Assembly: GCA_035354435.1 (NCBI GenBank)
Contig: DAOQAY010000116.1
Location: 1 to 9,405, forward strand
Reading direction: 5' to 3'
Source of the DNA: JAKLDO01 sp035354435
GTDB taxonomy: Bacteria; UBP6; UBA1177
Length of the DNA: 9,405 nucleotides
The notes under the pieces were generated by a model, which was not told where the DNA came from, searched no databases, and was given only the letters and a program-made list of their open reading frames with translations. Position numbers and translations under genes: made by a program. This document shows, one piece after another, positions 1 through 6,463 of this stretch. Each line of letters starts with the position of its first letter. Position 1 is the first letter of the stretch.

Positions 1-55
1 AGAAAAACTCTGATATACAAAAAAATTATAACCAATTATTCGTAGGAGAATAAAA

Positions 56-943
56 ATGAGATTGTTCAATGTTGCAGTAATTTTCATGTTCGTTGTTTTT
101 GCGGTTTCGTGTGAGAACAGTGTGCAGAAAGCAAATGATTCGATCATTGTTGCTGATGAAGATGCCTCTGTCAATGATGAAAATCAGTTGAACGATGAGA
201 TCATATCAGGCGATGAAGATGTTTCGAATGATGAAACAATTCAGACTGATAGCGATATCAGCAGTGACGAAGTAGTAATACCTGATGAAGACAGTATCGA
301 ACCCAATGACAATGACGGCGGCACCTGTTTTGCAAATGGCGACTGCCAGAAAAACTATTTCTGTAAAAAGACCTCGGGAATGTGTGAGGCTGAAGGAATC
401 TGCAAAGAAATACCGATCGATTGTGACGAAATGTATGCCCCGGTCTGCGGATGTGACGGATCGACAAGCAGTAATGAATGCGAAGCTGAAGGGACAGGAT
501 ACAGCGTTTTCTACAGCACGATATGCCTGAATGAACTGGATTCTGCTGATTTTTCCCTGACATTCAGTAAACTCATGCTTGAAACTCAGCTGACAGGAAC
601 CTTGTCACTGAAATTCAACGGACAGACAGCGGATCTGTTACTGCCGGAAGAGCCGGTAACACAGGCAAACGGAGGCAGTGCAAATGTTACAGCGGTAATT
701 AACGGTATCAACGGACTCAAAGTCACTTTTGCTTTTGTATTTCAGCGTGATCCGTTCCATCTTCCGCAGGAATTTCAGCTTACTGAAGCAGGCGGTACGC
801 ATACAGCAGTAGTTACGACCGATTCAGGAACCACGGTAGGGTTTCTTGTTGGAACGCTCAATGTAACGGAATATGAAGTAGATGTAATGGGAAATTTGAC
901 AAAAATTGATATAAATGCATCGGGATTGGAGTTTTTGAAATAA
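56..943 (+). CDS. Predicted lipoprotein with acidic linker and Kazal-like cysteine domain
   Basis: This 295-residue protein is likely exported and lipid-anchored. Residues 1-18 form a hydrophobic signal peptide ending FAVSC, with Cys19 as the probable lipidated residue; Ala rather than Leu at -3 makes the lipobox slightly atypical. Residues 34-88 are a low-complexity linker rich in Asp, Glu, Asn and Ser, with DEDASVNDE, GDEDVSNDE and PDED units. A cysteine module follows at 91-157 with ten cysteines (91, 97, 103, 110, 116, 123, 131, 133, 142, 157). Its APVCGCDG stretch (128-135) and the spacing of the last six cysteines resemble Kazal-type protease-inhibitor domains of bacterial surface proteins. 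Residues 165-295 look beta-rich and I do not recognise them. The start is supported by AGGAG at 44-48, seven bases before ATG. Protease inhibition is possible from the fold but not shown; the domain may only be structural. The gene lies 13 bases upstream of another exported-protein gene. Confidence 0.85.
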   Translation: MRLFNVAVIFMFVVFAVSCENSVQKANDSIIVADEDASVNDENQLNDEIISGDEDVSNDETIQTDSDISSDEVVIPDEDSIEPNDNDGGTCFANGDCQKNYFCKKTSGMCEAEGICKEIPIDCDEMYAPVCGCDGSTSSNECEAEGTGYSVFYSTICLNELDSADFSLTFSKLMLETQLTGTLSLKFNGQTADLLLPEEPVTQANGGSANVTAVINGINGLKVTFAFVFQRDPFHLPQEFQLTEAGGTHTAVVTTDSGTTVGFLVGTLNVTEYEVDVMGNLTKIDINASGLEFLK

Positions 944-956
944 AAAGAGGCTAATA

Positions 957-2345
957 ATGATCAAAATTATCTTTTGTTTTTCAGTGTTCTTTTTTGTCAG
1001 TTTAACTCTTTGTGCCAAAGAAGGTGACGCTTTCAGCATTTCAACGGATGTTGAAGGGAACACTGTCGTTTTCGGAAGAGTTTATTACAACTACATTGAT
1101 AATACTTCGCAAGGGCGTATATTTATTTATGAAAAATCCGGAGATGAACTTGTTCTTGAGAAGGAGATCCCTGAAGGCCAGGAAGATAACGGAGACCTTT
1201 TTGGTGGTATGATAGATATAAGCGGAGACACTATCTTTTCTTCGAACTCGGTGTTTGGGAATTCAACATTTAATAATAAAAAAGTTGATGTTTATATGAA
1301 AACCGATGACGGATGGAATTTATTTAAAACAATTCTTCCACCTGAAGAATATTCAGCAGGTGAATATTCCGGTGCAATATTTGCGAGTATGATTTCCGCT
1401 GATGGAACCAATCTGCTTGTTTCTGCAAATAAAGGAACAGATGATGCGTCAGATATTCTTGTTTATTCAAAGAGTGACGATTATTCAACTTATAAGACAA
1501 TCTCTCCGGTAATTGAAGAGAGTTATTCGAGATTTTTTTTCCCGAAAGGGTTTGATATTTCAGAAAACAGAATTGCTGCTACTTCTGCCTCTTTTATTAA
1601 TGATTTTACCTATGGACCTAATTTTATTTATATATTTGATCTTAATGAGGAAAACGGAGAATGGGAGGAGTCAAATAGAATTGAAGTGGATTACCAGAAT
1701 CCGGTAGACTCATTCGGTTATAGCATTTCAATAGAAGGAGATATTCTGATAGTGAGTGCTTTTGATTATGAAGGTGCAGGAAAGGGAAGAGCGATAATTT
1801 ATGAAAAAATCGAAAATGAATGGCAGAAAATAAAAGTTCTCGCTCCCGACAGTTCTGAAGATGAAAATTATTTTGGCTGGAATGTTTCGATAAGTGGAGA
1901 TTTTGCAGTTGTAACTGACCGGAAAGAAGACAAAATGCTTCCATATGGCACCACATATGTTTTTCATAGAAATTATAATCCTGAAGATCCTGAAATCGAA
2001 CTTGAAAATAACTGGGGACTTTATCAGAAATTTGAAGTCACTGATGAAAGTGAAACGCCGATGAAAGGAGCGCTTGCAGTTTTAAAAAAAGAGACTCTCT
2101 CGCTTGGTGCAAATCCAGAAGTTAATAATTATGTAAACTCTAAGATCACTCCTTATGTTGAAAAACTTATTCCACCTGTCTTTTCTGAACTGCCGGATGA
2201 AGATGTGTCTGAAGAAGCGGATGAAAGCAAAGTTGATGACATGGAAACACCTGAAACAGACGATATAGAGATAAACGATAATGATGTTCAGGCTGTTGAA
2301 AAAGACAAATCAAGCGGTTTAAGCTGTTCCGCAGTAATAATTTAA
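957..2345 (+). CDS. Secreted FG-GAP-type beta-propeller protein with acidic C-terminal linker and terminal cysteine
   Basis: This is a 462-residue exported protein of unknown role. Residues 1-20 are a hydrophobic signal peptide; Leu precedes Cys19, so a lipobox is unlikely and cleavage after LCA is more plausible. Residues 23-340 contain about six degenerate blades of the FG-GAP/integrin-alpha type. The clearest are near 80-125 (LFGGMIDISGDTIFSS), 252-293 (SFGYSISIEGDILIVSAF, then RAIIYEK) and 305-340 (YFGWNVSISGDFAVVT, then TTYVFHR). Such propellers usually bind ligands or other proteins at the cell surface. Residues 411-450 form an acidic linker starting LPDEDVSEEADE, and the protein ends SSGLSCSAVII. 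Cys457 is the only cysteine outside the signal peptide, so the tail may be an anchoring or sorting signal; this is inference. AGAGG lies six bases before the ATG, and the gene follows the lipoprotein gene by 13 bases, suggesting cotranscription. Confidence 0.85.
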   Translation: MIKIIFCFSVFFFVSLTLCAKEGDAFSISTDVEGNTVVFGRVYYNYIDNTSQGRIFIYEKSGDELVLEKEIPEGQEDNGDLFGGMIDISGDTIFSSNSVFGNSTFNNKKVDVYMKTDDGWNLFKTILPPEEYSAGEYSGAIFASMISADGTNLLVSANKGTDDASDILVYSKSDDYSTYKTISPVIEESYSRFFFPKGFDISENRIAATSASFINDFTYGPNFIYIFDLNEENGEWEESNRIEVDYQNPVDSFGYSISIEGDILIVSAFDYEGAGKGRAIIYEKIENEWQKIKVLAPDSSEDENYFGWNVSISGDFAVVTDRKEDKMLPYGTTYVFHRNYNPEDPEIELENNWGLYQKFEVTDESETPMKGALAVLKKETLSLGANPEVNNYVNSKITPYVEKLIPPVFSELPDEDVSEEADESKVDDMETPETDDIEINDNDVQAVEKDKSSGLSCSAVII

Positions 2346-2352
2346 AAAAAAC

Positions 2353-3606
2353 ATGAAAAACATTTCAGCTTCAATTGTTTCAATCGGGACAGAAATTCTT
2401 CTCGGAGAGATCGTAAATACAAATTCGCAATATCTTTCTGTTGAACTTGCAAAACTCGGTATTGATGTCTATGAGCATCACACAGTTGGTGATAACAGGC
2501 AGAGATTGTTAGACTATTTCCAAGAAGCACTGAAAAAATATGATATGGTTATCGCAACTGGCGGACTTGGCCCGACGATTGATGACATTTCAAAAGAGAC
2601 TGCGTGTGAATTTTTTGGAATGGAACTTGTAATTGATGAGAATTCGCTTGAAAATTTAAGGGAAATATTCAAAAGATTCGGCAGAACTATGACGGATAAC
2701 AACATCAAACAGGCGATGTTCCCCAAAAATGCAGTGATCTTGAAAAATGGTGCCGGTTCTGCTCCGGGATGTATTCTGGAGAAAAACGGAAAAAGGATCA
2801 TTCTTCTGCCAGGACCTCCTAACGAAATGAAATTGATGTTCGATAAAGAAGTTGTGCCATATCTCCTCAAATTGACAGATTCTGTTCTCTATTCCGAAGT
2901 GATAAAGATGTGCGGAATAGGGGAAAGCGCAATGGAGGAAATGGTTCTGGACATTATTGAATCATCAGTAAATCCGACTATTGCTCCATATGCAAAAACA
3001 GGCGAATGCAGGTTGAGAGTCACAGCAAAAGCTGAAAGTATTGATAAAGCTTCGGAACTGGTAAAACCTGTTGTGAAAAAGCTCGTTGAAAGACTGGGTG
3101 ACAATGTTTACACAGTCGGTGATGATACACTGGCGCAAACTGTCGCAAAAATGCTTGCTGATATGAAAGTTACAATATCCGGAGCTGAATCCTGCACTGG
3201 CGGCATGGTCGCTTCCATGTTTGTCGACTGCCCAGGCATATCAGAGGTTTTTAAAGAAAGCTTCGTAACATATTCAAATGATTCAAAGATAAGAAATCTC
3301 GGCGTATCTTTGGAAACTCTTGAAAAATATGGCGCAGTAAGTGAACAGTGTGCAAAAGAAATGGCAGAAGGCTCTGCCCGTAAAAGCGGAAGCGATGTCG
3401 CATATTCAATAACCGGAATAGCCGGACCTGACGGCGGAAGCGAATTAAAACCTGTCGGGACAGTGTGCTTCGGTCTTTATATCAGAGGAATGACGGTAAC
3501 ACACACAATGAGATTTTACGGAGACAGAACAATAATAAGAACAAGAGCTTCAATATATGTGCTTGATATGCTTAGAAGGGAACTGTTAAAGTTCGGGACT
3601 CATTGA
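2353..3606 (+). CDS. cinA: CinA-family protein (COG1058 domain plus nicotinamide-nucleotide amidase domain)
   Basis: The 417-residue product has the full two-domain CinA layout. The N-terminal molybdopterin-binding-like (COG1058) domain shows SIGTEILLGEIVNTN near 10-24, ATGGLGPTIDD at 68-78 and LPGPPNEM at 152-159. The C-terminal PncC-type domain shows AESCTGG at 278-284, GAVS at 327-330 and TGIAGPDGG at 354-362 followed by KPVGT. In characterised members the C-terminal domain deamidates nicotinamide mononucleotide to nicotinate mononucleotide, recycling pyridine nucleotides in the cytoplasm, and the N-terminal domain hydrolyses ADP-ribose-like pyrophosphates. The name comes from competence-induced genes, but nothing here indicates competence. 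The ATG is 7 bases after the preceding stop with only A-rich sequence before it and no clear Shine-Dalgarno, so translation may depend on coupling with the propeller gene. The last 21 bases overlap the convergent dnaK gene. Confidence 0.95.
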   Translation: MKNISASIVSIGTEILLGEIVNTNSQYLSVELAKLGIDVYEHHTVGDNRQRLLDYFQEALKKYDMVIATGGLGPTIDDISKETACEFFGMELVIDENSLENLREIFKRFGRTMTDNNIKQAMFPKNAVILKNGAGSAPGCILEKNGKRIILLPGPPNEMKLMFDKEVVPYLLKLTDSVLYSEVIKMCGIGESAMEEMVLDIIESSVNPTIAPYAKTGECRLRVTAKAESIDKASELVKPVVKKLVERLGDNVYTVGDDTLAQTVAKMLADMKVTISGAESCTGGMVASMFVDCPGISEVFKESFVTYSNDSKIRNLGVSLETLEKYGAVSEQCAKEMAEGSARKSGSDVAYSITGIAGPDGGSELKPVGTVCFGLYIRGMTVTHTMRFYGDRTIIRTRASIYVLDMLRRELLKFGTH

Positions 3607-5478
3607 TTCATCGGATGATCTGTCGATGAGGTTTCTGTATGTGTTTTTCAAAGTGTCGAGTTTGGTTTCGATATCCTGAAGTTTTTCAAGTTTGAGGGAT
3701 TCACCTTTCAGATAAGCCTTTGTTCCTGAAATAAGTGATTCCATCTTATCCATTCTTTCCACACCTACTTTTGTGGACGAAAATATCTGATAAAGTTTAG
3801 GTTTCATTTTTTCAAGATCGTAAAGATAGTTTTCAATGCTCTGAACTATCTCGCCGACCATTGTTTTTTCTGCAAGTTCAAGATAATAATCGGAATTTTC
3901 CTCAATCTTTTTAGAAAGTTCATCCTTCGAAAGATTTCCTGTGGAGGCGACTGTGATCTTCTGAGTGGAACCTGTGTCAAGATCCTGAGCCTGAACAGTG
4001 ACGATACCGTTAATGTCTATTTCGTAAGTTATTTTTATTTTTACTTCGCCTCTTTTTGCCGACCTTAACCCGTCAAGTTCAAACTCACCCAGAGCTTCGT
4101 TTTCAGAAGCAACCGTGGAATCGCCCTGAAGAAGGATTATTTTCGCTTTTTCCTGATTGTCTCTTGAAGTTACAAAAATATCGTCAACAGAAGTAGGAAC
4201 TGTAGAGTTTTTCGGAATAAGTGTGTAGAACATGTCTTTTCCGATAGCAATTCCAAGATTATGGGGTGTAACATCCAGAAGAAGCATATCCACATCGTCA
4301 TTGTTCTTTGACTCACTATCAAGCATTTTCGCCTGAATAGCGGCACCTATTGCAACTGTTTCGTCAGGATTTATGTTCTTCAGAATTGTGACTTCAGGAA
4401 AGGTCTCAGCAAGCATTGACTGCACAAGCGGCATTCTGGTCTGTCCACCTATCATAATGACACCGGCAAGAGCTTTAGGCTCAAGATGAACCTCTTTCAA
4501 GGTTTTTTCAAAAGTTTTCACAGCCTTTTTGACAAACGGCATTGCAAGTTCTTCAAGTTTTTCCCTTGTCACCTCGATCCTGTAGTGAATGAAAGAACCG
4601 TTCACTTCCTTGAGATATGGTATTTCAATAGTAGTTCTGGTTTGGAAAGTAAGATTTTTCTTCGCAGTTTCAGCGTAATCTCTCAATCTCTGAAGTACAA
4701 GGTTGTCTGTCAGCTCTGTGACACCGTAATTTGTTGAAAGATCATTCAGAAAATATTCAAAAAGAGTGTTGGTAATATCTTCGCCGCCAAGAAATGTATT
4801 GCCGGCAGTTGCAATGACATTGAAAGTTTCTTTGGATACTTCCATCAGAGTAATATCAAAAGTCCCGCCGCCGAAATCAAAGACAGCAAGGAGTTTTTCT
4901 TCAGCTGTACCCTGTGAAAAACCGTAGGCAAGTGCCGCCGCAGTAGGTTCGTTTATTATTCTTAAGATTTCAATTCCTGCTATCATCGCAGCATCTTTTG
5001 TCGCCTGCCGCTGCTTATTATTGAAATATGCAGGAACTGCGATAACCGCCTTAGAAACAGGTTCTCCTAGATATTTTTCTGCTATTGTTCTGAGCTCTGT
5101 GAGTATGAATGATGAAATTTCCTCGGCTGAATAGCTTTTGTCTGTGGCAGGTATGTAAATTGAAAGTCCGTCACTTTTTTCACCGGGAGTTATTTTATAT
5201 GAGAGTGTCGGCATCAGCTGGCTTACGACCGGACTTTTAAATCCGTGTCCCATAAATCTTTTTATGCAGTATACAGTGTTTTCAGCATTGATAAGCATCT
5301 GCTGATAGGCGGCATGTCCGCATATTTTTTCAACATTTCCGTCAGCACCTTTAATGAAACTCACAATAGAAGGAACCGTGTTTCTTCCGCCGGCATCCTT
5401 TATTACTTCAGGCTGATTGTTCCTGACATGAGCTACACACGAATTTGTTGTGCCAAGATCTATACCGATAACAGACAT
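3586..5478 (-). CDS. dnaK: Hsp70-family chaperone DnaK (possibly a paralog)
   Basis: This encodes an ATP-dependent Hsp70 chaperone of 630 residues, the usual DnaK length. The nucleotide-binding domain (about 1-385) has GIDLGTTNSC at 5-14, a CIKRFMG lysine at 73, INEPTAAALAYG near 175-186, FDFGGGTFD near 200-208 and MIGGQTRMP near 342-350. The interdomain linker is MLLLDVTP near 398-405, where most DnaK proteins have VLLLDVTP followed by LSLGIE rather than the HNLGIA seen here. A substrate-binding beta domain runs to about 512, then a helical lid. The tail is short (RSSDESMSPEL) and lacks the Gly/Gln-rich disordered stretch and acidic end of canonical DnaK. The ATG at 5478 is chosen over an in-frame TTG at 5481 because GGAG lies five bases before it. 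No grpE or dnaJ is adjacent. With the unusual linker flank and tail, this suggests a secondary copy, which cannot be settled from this window. The stop lies inside the end of cinA. Confidence 0.92.
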   Translation of the reverse strand: MSVIGIDLGTTNSCVAHVRNNQPEVIKDAGGRNTVPSIVSFIKGADGNVEKICGHAAYQQMLINAENTVYCIKRFMGHGFKSPVVSQLMPTLSYKITPGEKSDGLSIYIPATDKSYSAEEISSFILTELRTIAEKYLGEPVSKAVIAVPAYFNNKQRQATKDAAMIAGIEILRIINEPTAAALAYGFSQGTAEEKLLAVFDFGGGTFDITLMEVSKETFNVIATAGNTFLGGEDITNTLFEYFLNDLSTNYGVTELTDNLVLQRLRDYAETAKKNLTFQTRTTIEIPYLKEVNGSFIHYRIEVTREKLEELAMPFVKKAVKTFEKTLKEVHLEPKALAGVIMIGGQTRMPLVQSMLAETFPEVTILKNINPDETVAIGAAIQAKMLDSESKNNDDVDMLLLDVTPHNLGIAIGKDMFYTLIPKNSTVPTSVDDIFVTSRDNQEKAKIILLQGDSTVASENEALGEFELDGLRSAKRGEVKIKITYEIDINGIVTVQAQDLDTGSTQKITVASTGNLSKDELSKKIEENSDYYLELAEKTMVGEIVQSIENYLYDLEKMKPKLYQIFSSTKVGVERMDKMESLISGTKAYLKGESLKLEKLQDIETKLDTLKNTYRNLIDRSSDESMSPEL

Positions 5479-5483
5479 CAAAA

Positions 5484-5487
5484 CTCC
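5484..5487 (-). promoter_or_regulatory. Ribosome binding site of dnaK
   Basis: GGAG stands five bases before the ATG at 5478. The in-frame TTG one codon upstream would leave only two bases of spacing, so this site decides the start. Confidence 0.75.
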
Positions 5488-5509
5488 ATAACAACATAAA
5501 TTTCAGAGA

Positions 5510-5538
5510 ATTTTAGACGATTTTACTATGAATCTCAA
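5510..5538 (-). promoter_or_regulatory. Sigma70-type promoter for dnaK
   Basis: On the minus strand TTGAGA (-35, at 5533-5538) and TAAAAT (-10, at 5510-5515) are separated by exactly 17 bases, each one mismatch from consensus. It lies 32 bases upstream of the dnaK ATG. I see neither a CIRCE element nor a convincing heat-shock sigma -10, so heat regulation is not evident here. Confidence 0.65.
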
Positions 5539-5541
5539 GTT

Positions 5542-5569
5542 TTTTAACCACTTATTTATATGGTAAAAT
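5542..5569. repeat. Imperfect 28-base palindrome, faintly dif-like
   Basis: Two AT-rich arms (TTTTAACCA and TGGTAAAAT) flank a 10-base TTAT-rich core, with one mismatch in the arms next to the ACCA/TGGT pairing. The site lies just downstream of the Xer recombinase stop and upstream of the dnaK -35 box. Its size (11+6+11) matches Xer dif sites, but the arm sequences match known dif arms only loosely. It could instead be an operator or chance in AT-rich DNA. No T-run follows on either strand, so it is not a typical terminator. Confidence 0.25.
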
Positions 5570-5581
5570 ACAGCTTCCTGA

Positions 5582-6460
5582 TTATTTGTTCCTTGATCCC
5601 GGGTGAGCATTGTTGTAAACTTTTTTAAGCTGATCGATCGAAACATGAGTATAAATTTCAGTCGTGGAAAGATTGCTGTGTCCTAAAAGATGCTGTAAGT
5701 ATCTAAGATTCATGCCGTTTTCAAGAAAGTGCGTGGCAAAGCTGTGACGGAGCATGTGAGGTGTTATTTTCCGGTAAATACCGCAGGCCTTTGCAATTTT
5801 ATCGATGATGAACTGCACGCCTCTTTCAGTAAGTCCTTTCCCTTTCAGGTTACAGAAAATTATGGAATCGGGAGTTTTGCCGCCTTCTTTTTTTGTAAGA
5901 TAAGTGTCTATTGAATCAATAGCCTGTTTTGTAACTGGCAGAAGCCTTTCCTTTTTTCCTTTTCCAAGAACATTAAGTGCCCGGCTTTTCATATCAAGAT
6001 TTTTCATTCTCAATGATACAAGTTCGCCGACACGGACTCCGCTGCTGTAAAGAAGCTCGATAATAGCTCTGTCGCGAAAACCTTTCAGGTCGGATTTGTG
6101 AGGAAACTCAATAAGTTTTACCATTTCTTCTCTGGAAAGTGCACCGGGAAGAAGTCCTGAATTTTTCGGACCTGACAGTGTAAGTGTAGGATTTTCCTCA
6201 ATAAGGTCTCTTTTTTTTAACAGAAGATAAAAATGTCTTATTGCTGCAATTTTTCTGTGAAGCGATGTTGAGGCGACTTCAGAAAATATTGCTCCGAGAT
6301 AATCTTTTATGTCGTCTTTATCGAGATCGGTAAGTTCAAGCCCCGAATCTTTGAAATACCGCTGCATCAATTCAAGATCTTTACAATATCCGTCGGCAGT
6401 ATTTTTTGAATATCTTTTTTCGTGGACGAGGTAGTCTCTGAAAAGTTGAATATTATCCAT
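5582..6460 (-). CDS. XerC/XerD-family tyrosine recombinase
   Basis: The 292-residue product matches the length and layout of XerC/XerD recombinases, which resolve chromosome dimers at dif during cell division. Residues 1-90 are the helical SAM-like core-binding domain. The catalytic domain (about 105-285) keeps all active-site residues: Arg143 in GVRVGEL, Lys167 in LGKGKKER, His235 and Arg238 in HMLRHSFATH, His261 in LLGHSNLSTT and the nucleophile Tyr270 in EIYTHV. The H-to-H and H-to-Y spacings (26 and 9 residues) equal those of E. coli XerD. The C-terminus (VYNNAHPG) looks more like XerC, so I do not choose between the two names. The ATG is 3 bases after the transketolase stop with no clear Shine-Dalgarno, which suggests cotranscription and translational coupling. 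No integrase-type extra domains, att sites or phage genes are nearby, so a housekeeping Xer is more likely than an integrase. Confidence 0.9.
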   Translation of the reverse strand: MDNIQLFRDYLVHEKRYSKNTADGYCKDLELMQRYFKDSGLELTDLDKDDIKDYLGAIFSEVASTSLHRKIAAIRHFYLLLKKRDLIEENPTLTLSGPKNSGLLPGALSREEMVKLIEFPHKSDLKGFRDRAIIELLYSSGVRVGELVSLRMKNLDMKSRALNVLGKGKKERLLPVTKQAIDSIDTYLTKKEGGKTPDSIIFCNLKGKGLTERGVQFIIDKIAKACGIYRKITPHMLRHSFATHFLENGMNLRYLQHLLGHSNLSTTEIYTHVSIDQLKKVYNNAHPGSRNK

Positions 6461-6463
6461 CTG

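Noticed and set aside
11..32. A possible -10 box (TATAAC at 27-32) upstream of the lipoprotein gene
   Set aside because: No acceptable -35 box is found at the right distance and the region is simply A/T-rich; the true promoter may lie outside the window.
258..563. A 101-codon minus-strand frame opposite the lipoprotein gene
   Set aside because: Its His/Arg/Cys-rich translation is what the complement of the acidic, cysteine-rich coding sequence would produce, and it has no start-site support.
3608..3629. Perfect 6-base inverted repeat (TCATCG, 10-base gap, CGATGA) just after the cinA stop, considered as a terminator
   Set aside because: It lies within dnaK codons, is short and is not followed by a T-run on either strand.
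5582..6460. The tyrosine recombinase as an integrase of a mobile island
   Set aside because: It has the compact Xer size and spacing, sits in a likely operon with tkt, and no att repeats, tRNA gene or phage genes are nearby.
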